From Bacillota bacterium (lineage in GTDB: Bacteria; Bacillota; Dethiobacteria; DTU022; UBA8154): DNA of 36,499 nt. Made by a program: the position numbers and the translations under genes. Location of the stretch: contig DUNV01000150.1 in NCBI GenBank assembly GCA_012839215.1, positions 1-36,499 of the forward strand. The letters are read 5' to 3'. Each line of letters starts with the position of its first letter. Within the stretch, counting starts at the first letter, position 1. This document shows, one piece after another, positions 30,734 to 36,499 of this stretch. Under the pieces are notes generated by a model. It was not told the DNA's origin. It searched no databases and saw only the letters and a list, made by a program, of their open reading frames with translations.

Positions 30734-30895
30734 TTATTTTTTTCTAGTCCCCTCAAGCTTTAGTTTTTTCGAGATAAGGCCTCCAATTTTTCCCGTTTCT
30801 CTTGAACTCAAACTACCCCAACCCTTGTTATTGATTTCGTCCAATAACCCTAGTTTCGCAGCTGCTTCTTCTTTTAATCTAAGCCTGCCAGGCAT
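30734..30895 (-). CDS. Small acid-soluble spore protein, alpha/beta type (minor, SspF-like)
   Basis: At least 53 residues: MPGRLRLKEEAAAKLGLLDE, then INNKGWGSLSSRETGKIGGL and ISKKLKLEG. The KLGL...GWG-x-L-S-S-R-E-x-G-x-I-G-G-x-I-x-K-x-L pattern is the DNA-binding core of alpha/beta SASPs, with the GPR-type protease region E-x-A-x-x-L-G. SASPs coat spore DNA. The start is uncertain: the frame continues upstream with basic residues (SKKDRKRKAGL) like SspF N-termini, and a strong AGGAGG sits seven bases before an in-frame ATT at 30982, but no ATG/GTG/TTG is available there. 13 bp upstream of tyrS. Confidence 0.78.
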   Translation of the reverse strand: MPGRLRLKEEAAAKLGLLDEINNKGWGSLSSRETGKIGGLISKKLKLEGTRKK

Positions 30896-31165
30896 TAGGC
30901 CTGCCTTTCTCTTCCTGTCCTTTTTACTTATAAGCCTGGCAAGGTCCTTCCCGCATAGGTCGGAATATCCTGATCGCGTAATTGTCGTGCCTCCTATCGT
31001 TAGCTGTATTTGTGCCGTAGAAGATGAATTTTGTAGTTGTGATTCTATCTTTTCCTTTATTCCGGATGGTGATAACTAAAAAAAACCGGCACAGATACTT
31101 ATGCACAATTATCTTAGCACAGGTCTGGCCTGGAAACAAGAAACCGGCAGTGAATCAATATACTT

Positions 31166-31936
31166 TTACTTTTCCTTAAGGATACCTAGTTCATCGACTA
31201 ACTTGGGAAGGATTTCTTCTGATCTGCCCTTTAAAAATATATCCGCGATGGATGAAGTCAAGGCAGTTGGTTCCGGATTGATTTCGATGATGAAGGCGCC
31301 ATTGCTTTTGGCCATTGATGGCAGGCTGGCTGCAGGTTCCACCATTCCGGAGGTTCCCACAACGAGTACTGCCTCACATTGCTGTACATCAACACGCGCC
31401 TGCAACAAGGCAGCAGTGGGTATGGATTCACCAAAAAAGACAGCATCGGGTTTTAACAGACCTCCGCATGAAGGGCAATATGGCGGCAACGTATCAAGAG
31501 GGATTTCTGTGGATGGATAAAGTGCCCGGCATTCCATGCAAACAAGACGCCGGGTATTTCCGTGAAACTCAATAACTACCTTATTCCCGGCCTCCTGGTG
31601 CAGACCATCTACATTTTGCGTAATAATACTGAATAGAAACCCCATGCCTTCCATTCTTGCCAAGGAAAAATGGGCCGGGTTGGGATGGGCCTTTTCCACT
31701 ACTTCCTGGATTTCCCGCAACGCAATCCAGGATTTAGCCGGGTGTTTTAAAAAACGGTTGATTTCAGCCACCTCGGCTGGATCATATTTTTCCCAAAGCC
31801 CCCCTTTCCCCCGGAAAGGCATGATACCACTGGCAACCGAGATTCCGGCCCCAGTCAGGGCTACCACTTTTTTTGCCGAGGCAATTTTCCTTGCAGCAAT
31901 TTTCAAATCCTTTTCCTGCTTGCTAAGCTCCTCCAT
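31166..31936 (-). CDS. Sirtuin NAD-dependent protein deacylase
   Basis: 256 residues. GAGISVASGIMPFRG (NAD loop), TQNVDGLHQEAGN, catalytic His in EFHGNTRRLVC, zinc fingers C-x-x-C (CMEC and CPSC), GGLLKPDAVFFGE and the NAD-binding VVGTSGMVEPAASL. These cover all sirtuin core motifs; note I-M-P-F-R-G where many have I-P-D-F-R. The S-G-x-x-P-F substitution removes the Asp of the class II/III loop, so the acyl substrate may differ. Deacylates lysines, for example on acetyl-CoA synthetase. The ATG is 1 bp after the rsfS stop. Confidence 0.93.
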   Translation of the reverse strand: MEELSKQEKDLKIAARKIASAKKVVALTGAGISVASGIMPFRGKGGLWEKYDPAEVAEINRFLKHPAKSWIALREIQEVVEKAHPNPAHFSLARMEGMGFLFSIITQNVDGLHQEAGNKVVIEFHGNTRRLVCMECRALYPSTEIPLDTLPPYCPSCGGLLKPDAVFFGESIPTAALLQARVDVQQCEAVLVVGTSGMVEPAASLPSMAKSNGAFIIEINPEPTALTSSIADIFLKGRSEEILPKLVDELGILKEK

Positions 31937-32341
31937 TTATAGATCTCCCCTCCATTTCAAGGCTCCTTCGCTTTGCAAATCGGGGGGCGGCATCAGGCAG
32001 CCCAAATCGATCCCCTTTGCACCTCCCCAAAGACGTTCCAAATTATAAAAGGAACGCTCTTCAGGAAGAAAAATGTGTATAATCAGCGCCCCATAATCAA
32101 GCAATATCCATTTACCCTCCTGGTAACCCTCCTGTCGCAACAAGGGGTATCCGCCATCCAGCAAATTATCCTTTAGATGGACACAAAGCGCCTGGGTTTG
32201 TATTCTTGATGAACCGCTGCAGATAAGAAAGTAATCGGCAACAAGCGTTAGATTACCCATTTCTAGAAGTACAATATCCTGCGCTTTTTTTTCATTTAAA
32301 AAACGGACTGCCTCCAGGGCAAACTCTTTTGTCCCTAAAAT
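31937..32341 (-). CDS. rsfS: Ribosomal silencing factor, probably AUU-initiated
   Basis: 134 residues if started at the ATT at 32341. That frame gives LGTKEFALEAVRFLNEKKAQ, then DIVLLEMGNLTLVADYFLIC and SGSSRIQTQAL, matching RsfS from its very first helix. The only ATG (32260) would remove 27 residues that the family conserves, and no ATG, GTG or TTG lies between. AGGAGG precedes the ATT by eight bases. RsfS binds ribosomal protein L14 and blocks subunit joining under starvation. Start codon by inference; the gene itself is certain. Confidence 0.9.
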   Translation of the reverse strand: MLGTKEFALEAVRFLNEKKAQDIVLLEMGNLTLVADYFLICSGSSRIQTQALCVHLKDNLLDGGYPLLRQEGYQEGKWILLDYGALIIHIFLPEERSFYNLERLWGGAKGIDLGCLMPPPDLQSEGALKWRGDL

Positions 32342-32365
32342 TAAAAATACCTCCTTTTATCTTTA

Positions 32366-33580
32366 CTAAAAGGAAAAGTCCTTTCCAATAATAATAGTAA
32401 CCATAACCGGAGAATTTTGGACGGGCTCCTTGATGAGTTCAACAATACCGGCCGCCTCTGCCACCTGCTTGGCGGCAATCATATCCTCCAGGCGTGAGAT
32501 AACCAAGGTACGCTCATAATCAAAACTGTCTGCATTGTCAACATTTACATCATCAATCTGGAAACCGCTGCGGCGAAGAAGATCCGCCATCCGTGCAGCG
32601 ACCCCATGAATGCCACACCCATTTAAAATTTCCACGGTGATTAAATCGCGGGGAAGAATGAAATCTTTCTCAAGATTACCCATTAAAAAGGCTATTTGTT
32701 CGTAATTTGGTTCAAAAAATGGTTCCCCATTTATCTCCCGCAGCTCCCCTGGTAGCTGAACCACTAGCGTCTCCGCAGAGGAAAGCAATCCGAAAAGAGG
32801 GTAAATCCCCTTTAATTCCTTCCAGGAAAGATCAGTATTCAAGTAGGGAGACACTTTTCTGAGCAAACGGGGAGTTGATAAAAGACCCTTTTTGGGCACA
32901 ATGGAGGCGATCAAATCATGGAGCAGGCCCGCCCTTGCCAGCGCCCTTTCAAGCTGGCCCTCGCCGTCCTCCCCACGCAAAAAATATTCAAGATAATCCT
33001 CCCCCCCCAGAACATATCCTTGGTAGGAAATGCCCCCCCTGGTATCGATCAGAGCAGGGATCCCCCCATAGTTAAATTCTAAAAAGTGATGAATGGGAAC
33101 CCCCAGAAAGGAGGATAATTGATCGATGAGTAGTTTGGCACCACCATCCTGATGAAAATTGGCAGGTGTGTAGTAGGAGGTTAAACCATTTTCCTCCGCG
33201 GAATCGCCCCCTAAAACATCAACATCCGTCCTTGCCCTTTCTGCAGAACGTTGCAAAAGCATATTCCCGGGGATAAAAACCAGATGCGGCGGGTCAGCTG
33301 TATCCCTTGTATTTATGAAGAAGATATCCTCAATGCACAACCCGTCCTCAGTTTCCTCCAGGCCGTAGAAAAGATAGTTTGTTCCTTCATCCTGTGAATT
33401 TTCCCGCAGGGCCTTGGCCCAGGGTTCCGTATTTTGCAGGGCTTGAAAAGAACCAAGAAAACGCACCCCTAGAATGATAATGCCAAGAAAAAGAAGTAAA
33501 GTTATCAAAAATATGGCGCGGTTTCTTTGTTTTACAGCTTTCCTCGATGCAGGCCGTTCCCATACCCCAAACAATCTCAT
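32366..33580 (-). CDS. LCP-like (LytR-CpsA-Psr) protein with LytR_C domain, catalytic Arg missing
   Basis: 404 residues. One membrane anchor (about 22-45), a domain in the LCP position (about 65-250) and a C-terminal LytR_C domain (ILPRDLITVEILNGCGIHGV, then AARMADLLRRSGFQIDDVNV). In active LCP enzymes the segment L-V-S-I-P-R-D-T carries an Arg contacting the lipid pyrophosphate; here it is LVFIPGNMLL. The R-T-D motif is present only as RTDVDVLG. It may be inactive or work differently in cell-wall polymer transfer. Located between yqeK and rsfS, a conserved position for LCP genes; overlaps yqeK by one base (TAATG). Confidence 0.82.
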   Translation of the reverse strand: MRLFGVWERPASRKAVKQRNRAIFLITLLLFLGIIILGVRFLGSFQALQNTEPWAKALRENSQDEGTNYLFYGLEETEDGLCIEDIFFINTRDTADPPHLVFIPGNMLLQRSAERARTDVDVLGGDSAEENGLTSYYTPANFHQDGGAKLLIDQLSSFLGVPIHHFLEFNYGGIPALIDTRGGISYQGYVLGGEDYLEYFLRGEDGEGQLERALARAGLLHDLIASIVPKKGLLSTPRLLRKVSPYLNTDLSWKELKGIYPLFGLLSSAETLVVQLPGELREINGEPFFEPNYEQIAFLMGNLEKDFILPRDLITVEILNGCGIHGVAARMADLLRRSGFQIDDVNVDNADSFDYERTLVISRLEDMIAAKQVAEAAGIVELIKEPVQNSPVMVTIIIGKDFSF

Positions 33581-34161
33581 TAAAGTGACAACTCCTGCCC
33601 TTCTCTCTTTCTCAATACAGAAATTAACCAGTGACGGAAGGCAATTGATCCGGGATGAAGAATACCCTGTTTATCCAGCACAGAACGGATTGTTAAATCC
33701 ACTGCACCCAGCAAAGCCCTGTGCAGATCCCTAAAGGCCAATTCACGAATTTTATCAACCCCGGGGAAATTTCTCCCCGGTTCAATATAATCTGCAATAT
33801 AAATAATCCCCGAAAATAGCGTCATGTTGGCAGCACCGGTGGTATGAACCCTGACTGCATTCAGTATATCACAATCCTCTATTCCCTGTTCATGCTCCAA
33901 AAGCCAGGCGCCCACCGGGGCATGGAGCAAGACGGGTTCCTGCAGCGAAAATTCATCAGCAATGTTATTAGTTTGGGCGATGTGCAGTAGATCGTCTTCC
34001 GGATACGTTTTTCCATAGTCATGCAATAAAGCTGCCAGCGCTGCTTTTTCCTCATCAGCCCCATAGACAACTGCCAAGCGACGCGCTGTCTGTTCTACAC
34101 CCTTTGTATGGGCCAACAACTTATCAGTAAATCTTTTACGGATTTCATCATTAAACAGCAT
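33580..34161 (-). CDS. yqeK: YqeK, HD-domain diadenosine tetraphosphatase
   Basis: About 193 residues from MLFNDEIRKRF (ATG at 34161). HD motifs: LLAHTKGVEQTARRLA (first His), ALLHDYGKTYPE (HD pair) and HAPVGAWLL, RVHTTGAANMT and IYIADYIEPGRNF. This is the full metal set of YqeK, which cleaves Ap4A symmetrically to ADP. A further 20 upstream codons are open (start at 34221) but overlap the terminator of the RRM gene, so I rejected them. The usual nadD partner upstream is absent: an RRM gene and its terminator take its place. Confidence 0.9.
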   Translation of the reverse strand: MLFNDEIRKRFTDKLLAHTKGVEQTARRLAVVYGADEEKAALAALLHDYGKTYPEDDLLHIAQTNNIADEFSLQEPVLLHAPVGAWLLEHEQGIEDCDILNAVRVHTTGAANMTLFSGIIYIADYIEPGRNFPGVDKIRELAFRDLHRALLGAVDLTIRSVLDKQGILHPGSIAFRHWLISVLRKREGQELSL

Positions 34162-34220
34162 AGGCAGACCGCTTTCTTTTTCAATTTGACAAAAAAGAAA
34201 ACATTCCTTCAGCTTAAACA

Positions 34221-34250
34221 AAAAAAGGCAACCACTGTTGCCTTTTTTTT
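34221..34250. terminator. Rho-independent terminator of the RRM gene
   Basis: AAAAAAGGCAAC / GTTGCCTTTTTT, loop CACT, 12-bp perfect stem. On the minus strand it begins 4 bp after the RRM stop and is 60 bp upstream of the yqeK start. Confidence 0.9.
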
Positions 34251-34253
34251 TAA

Positions 34254-34502
34254 TTACTCTCTTGGTTTTGCCTCATTGACGACCAGGCGACGCCCGCCAA
34301 CCTCTGCACCGTTCATTTTCTCGATCATGTTTTCAAAATCCTCATCATTTACCTCGACGAACCCGTATCCCCTGGAACGGCCGGTTGCCCTTTCCGTAAT
34401 AATGCGGCAGCCAACAACCTCACCGTATTGCTCAAAAGTTTCTTTCAGCTCATCTTCCGTGGTTCCCCAGGAAATATTTCCAACATAAAGAGTTTTTACC
34501 AA
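34254..34502 (-). CDS. RRM-type RNA-binding protein
   Basis: 82 residues from a TTG at 34502: MVKTLYVGNISWGTTEDELK, then ETFEQYGEVVGCRIITERAT, GRSRGYGFVEV and GRRLVVNEAKPRE. RNP2 is LYVGNI and RNP1 is RGYGFVEV, both with key aromatics, so RNA binding should be intact. GAGGTGA lies before the TTG. A longer ATG frame to 34526 runs into the leader structure. Single RRM proteins of bacteria are often cold-induced chaperones; the long folded leader fits that. Confidence 0.93.
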   Translation of the reverse strand: MVKTLYVGNISWGTTEDELKETFEQYGEVVGCRIITERATGRSRGYGFVEVNDEDFENMIEKMNGAEVGGRRLVVNEAKPRE

Positions 34503-34750
34503 AATTGTCACCTCGCTTCCCGGCATTTACGGATTGTTCTTGCGCATATTATGTGGTACAAAAGACAAGTTTATGCGAAATCTCACCTCCTGAAATGCCG
34601 GCGGGTAACATGGAGAAGGGATTGCAAATCTTCATGAGATACCACATCGGCCCTTAGCCCCCCAGTTGAGAGGAAACATCTGCATCGGCAAATTTTACCC
34701 AAAAAAAACTACAAAAAAGCAACTCTTCCCCTTTATTACCAAAAATTCTT
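34503..34750 (-). promoter_or_regulatory. Long folded 5' leader of the RRM gene
   Basis: About 250 nt between promoter and start. Near its end CCGGCATTT pairs with AAATGCCGG (plus-strand positions 34593-34601 and 34520-34528), enclosing a second stem CGCATA / TATGCG (34572-34577 with 34543-34548). An orphan AGGAGG (plus 34586-34591) lies at the base, followed by short open frames. The pairing ends nine bases before the RRM ribosome site. It could be a temperature- or autoregulation-sensitive leader. Confidence 0.55.
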
Positions 34751-34757
34751 TTCTAAT

Positions 34758-34786
34758 ATAATATCATTAAGGGAAGGCGAAGTCAA
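34758..34786 (-). promoter_or_regulatory. Promoter of the RRM gene
   Basis: TTGACT (34781-34786), 17-bp spacer, TATTAT (34758-34763) on the minus strand; only 11 bp from the presumed end of the IS66 remnant. Confidence 0.7.
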
Positions 34787-34870
34787 GCAAAAGAAGGTAA
34801 GCGTCAAACAAACGCTCACATAGTATAGTAGTTTCAAAGATGGTACAATCCCATTAAGGCAATTTAAAAA

Positions 34871-34898
34871 GTTGAAAAAGTAGGCCAACTTTTTCAAC
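34871..34898 (-). terminator. Terminator within the IS66 3' region
   Basis: GTTGAAAAAGT / ACTTTTTCAAC, 11-bp perfect stem, loop of six; on the minus strand it is followed by TTTTTAAA. It would stop read-through from the element toward the RRM promoter. The 34900-35069 stretch has no gene I can see. Confidence 0.65.
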
Positions 34899-35069
34899 CT
34901 TGGAGTTTAATTATTATCATGGGGTACATTTGGATTATTTGCTGCTACATCAGGTTTCCTCCCATGGGTATGTTTCATTGTTTTTGGGTTTCGGTGAAAA
35001 CACCCTAAGGGGTAAAGTTGTACTGCCAGGTAGTAAGTCTTTGATCCCGGCTGCATAACCTGGTTTCCC

Positions 35070-35213
35070 CTAGTTAGGGGCGTTGGTAAAAATCCAAGTC
35101 AGATATTCAAATGGATTCAGGCCATTTTCCCTTGCTGTTACGATCAGGCTGTAGTAAATAGCACTGGTTTTTGCACCGCCAGGTGTGTTTGCGAATAACC
35201 AATTTTTTCTATT
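35070..35213 (-). pseudogene. IS66 transposase remnant, C-terminal end
   Basis: About 48 codons ending at TAG: NRKNWLFANTPGGAKTSAIY, then YSLIVTARENGLNPFEYLTW and IFTNAPN. This is the C-terminal signature of IS66 TnpC (R-K-N-W-L-F-x-x-x-P-x-G-A-x-x-S-A-x-x-Y-S-x-x-x-T-A-x-x-N-G-L-x-P). The middle of the transposase, including its catalytic residues, is missing between here and 36320. Confidence 0.82.
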
Positions 35214-35228
35214 ATGTGCTTACTTTGT

Positions 35229-35317
35229 TTATGTGCTCCCTAGTTCAAACCACAGGTAAGACTGCCTAGGAATACCCATTTTGGAGTGCGCTTAGCGCAC
35301 TCCTGATGAGCACATAA
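35229..35317. repeat. Inverted repeat and 9-bp hairpin next to the recombinase gene
   Basis: TTATGTGCTC (35229-35238) and GAGCACATAA (35308-35317) are exact inverted copies flanking GGAGTGCGC-TTA-GCGCACTCC (35283-35303). The pair lies just beyond the recombinase stop, at the boundary with IS66 sequence, and may be the end of the inserted element or a recombination site. Confidence 0.6.
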
Positions 35318-36319
35318 TTATAGGGCAGCTAAAAACGACAAAATATCCTTAGGTGGTTTATACCGGTATCCGCTAACAGATGGTTCAGCTATTTTCTCCA
35401 GGATTTTCTGTTTCATTTCCATATCTGCTTCCATGTATTTATGGGTTGTATTTATGCTCTCATGTCCGAGCCAAATAGCAATGGTTGAAATATCAACCCC
35501 TGACTGAAGCAAATGAAGCGCAGTAGAATGGCGAAAGGTATGTGGACTGATTTTTTTAGCCTTTAATCCCGGGGTAATTTTCTGCGCCCTTTCCTTTAAA
35601 CAATTAATACGGTAACGAACACCTGATCGGGTCAATTCATCGCCCATATGATTTATGAACAATTTGTCATCTGGCTTCAAGCCATGCTCTTTAATATGTT
35701 TTTTGATATAGGATGCAGTTGTCTTCCAGAGAGGAATATTTCTTTCCTTTCGCCCTTTGCCCCTTACGTGAGCATAACCGGTGATTCCAGAACCATCAAA
35801 TATAATATCCCTGCATCTAAGGGAAACAAGCTCTGACACCCTCATTCCGGTATTGTAAAGAATCAGTAACATCATTCTATCACGACGGCCAAGGATTTCC
35901 TTCATGGGACAGGCTTCCAGAAAAGCATCTACCTCTTCTTTGGTCAGGAAATCCAGTTGCCGTTTTTCCGTCTTCTGGAAAGGGATCATAAGGCTCCTTT
36001 GAACAGTGGCGCTGTGTTCAGGCCTTTCAAAGGATATGAACTGAAGAAAGGCATGGATTGCCGCCAGGCGGTTATTAATAGTTTTTGTTTGATTCCCTCT
36101 TTTTTGATCAAGATACTCCAGAAAACCAAGTATATATTCCGCTTCAATATGTTCTAAATTTATTTTTTGTGGTGGACATTTATGAACCACATTTAAATAC
36201 TCAATGTAAATTCGAAAGGTGTCCCGGTAAGATTTAATTGTTTCTGGGGAAACCCGTTTTTGGTTAATCAACCGTTTAAGGAAGAACCTTTGAAGTAAAT
36301 CTTGGAAGGTACTACACAC
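35318..36319 (-). CDS. Tyrosine recombinase (phage integrase family)
   Basis: 333 residues. N-terminal SAM-like core-binding domain (about 5-110: RVSPETIKSYRDTFRIYIEY). Catalytic domain with all residues: Arg in NTGMRVSELVSLR, Lys in GKGRKERNIPL, HTFRHSTALHLL, GHESINTTHKY with the nucleophile Tyr. The closest shape is the TnpA/TnpB recombinases of Tn554-like elements or lone XerCD-like integrases. The GTG start is inside IS66-derived sequence and no clear ribosome site precedes it. No partner recombinases follow, so it may mobilise alone. Confidence 0.9.
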   Translation of the reverse strand: MCSTFQDLLQRFFLKRLINQKRVSPETIKSYRDTFRIYIEYLNVVHKCPPQKINLEHIEAEYILGFLEYLDQKRGNQTKTINNRLAAIHAFLQFISFERPEHSATVQRSLMIPFQKTEKRQLDFLTKEEVDAFLEACPMKEILGRRDRMMLLILYNTGMRVSELVSLRCRDIIFDGSGITGYAHVRGKGRKERNIPLWKTTASYIKKHIKEHGLKPDDKLFINHMGDELTRSGVRYRINCLKERAQKITPGLKAKKISPHTFRHSTALHLLQSGVDISTIAIWLGHESINTTHKYMEADMEMKQKILEKIAEPSVSGYRYKPPKDILSFLAAL

Positions 36320-36499
36320 AGGGCCACAACAAAGCTGCCTTTGATGACAGGCCTCGGCATTTCTGCTTTGACAATGGGCACGTGATCAGAAGTTTTTTCG
36401 CAGTTCCGGCAGGAATAGGTGTACCGCACATGGCGTGTTATTATTGCTTTTGCAGGGATGACTTTTAGCTCGTCGCGCGTTTCCTTGCCCATGGTATGC
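36320..36499 (-). pseudogene. IS66 transposase remnant, zinc-binding N-terminal part
   Basis: MGKETRDELKVIPAKAIITR, then HVRYTYSCRNCEKTSDHVPI and VKAEMPRPVIKGSF match the IS66 zinc-finger region (G-K-E-x-R-x-E-L...R-H-V-R-x-x-Y-x-C-R-x-C-E). Homology stops at about 36331, after which the frame reads into the recombinase region. The frame is open to the right edge, so more transposase lies outside. Confidence 0.82.

Larger units (their letters stand above)
34798..36499 (-). mobile_element. IS66-family remnant with internal insertion
   Basis: Left limit placed at GTAAGCGTCAAACAAACGCT, which resembles IS66 terminal repeats (GTAAGCG...). Inside are a transposase C-terminal piece (35070-35213), a tyrosine recombinase gene (35318-36319) and a transposase N-terminal piece that leaves the window (36320-36499), all on the minus strand. 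The other end lies outside. Confidence 0.65.

Noticed and set aside
30983-31165. T-box leader for tyrS
   Set aside because: No AGGGUGGNACCGCG-type T-box sequence and no terminator/antiterminator pair found; the intervening gene is a SASP.

Overview
The window reads as chromosome of an anaerobic, endospore-forming Gram-positive bacterium of the Clostridia/Peptococcia type. The evidence is a small acid-soluble spore protein, a GerMN/Gmad2 spore-germination lipoprotein, DUF1657, DUF1659, DUF2922 and YvrJ proteins, strong AGGAGG ribosome sites with many TTG/GTG starts, a TPP riboswitch working by transcription attenuation, cobalamin and selenocysteine use, and IS66 debris. The species cannot be named from the sequence.

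Layout. 1-141: tail of an Hsp20 gene and a terminator. 154-6246 (minus): a seven-gene operon encoding a HypB-like GTPase, a soluble ABC ATPase, a binding protein without signal peptide, a SsuB/SsuA/SsuC-like ABC importer and a methyltransferase, behind a near-consensus promoter with a tandem repeat next to it. This is the best candidate for an undescribed metal or cofactor system. 6444-9202: a DUF2283 protein and ComEC. 9264-12466: an accessory island with a broken hicBA, a small membrane protein, an XRE regulator, remnants of phage terminase and portal genes, an intact relBE-type pair, a second XRE/membrane-protein pair and short dispersed repeats.

12438-12796 holds a gene ordinary ORF calling misses: an 88-residue CC/Se-motif selenoprotein read through an in-frame UGA, with a SECIS-like hairpin. 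12761-17220 (minus) is the thiamin operon thiW-thiD-thiM-thiE-thiL under a TPP riboswitch. Then come cobO and a plus-strand set: a membrane polysaccharide deacetylase with a PlsY-like front, a GNAT and an MFS transporter. 21620-24093 (minus) has small sporulation/envelope genes (M15 peptidase, YvrJ, DUF2922, DUF1659), a prepilin peptidase with a tiny Flp-like pilin, and DUF1657.

24213-29435 (plus): GerMN lipoprotein, then an approximately 540-nt apparently non-coding transcription unit with many hairpins sharing a UCAAAAAGG loop and its own promoter and terminator, then a heterodimeric ABC exporter. 29461-34502 (minus): tyrS, SASP, sirtuin, rsfS (probably starting at AUU), a degenerate LCP protein, yqeK and an RRM protein with a long structured leader. 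34798-36499: an IS66 element whose transposase is split around a tyrosine recombinase.
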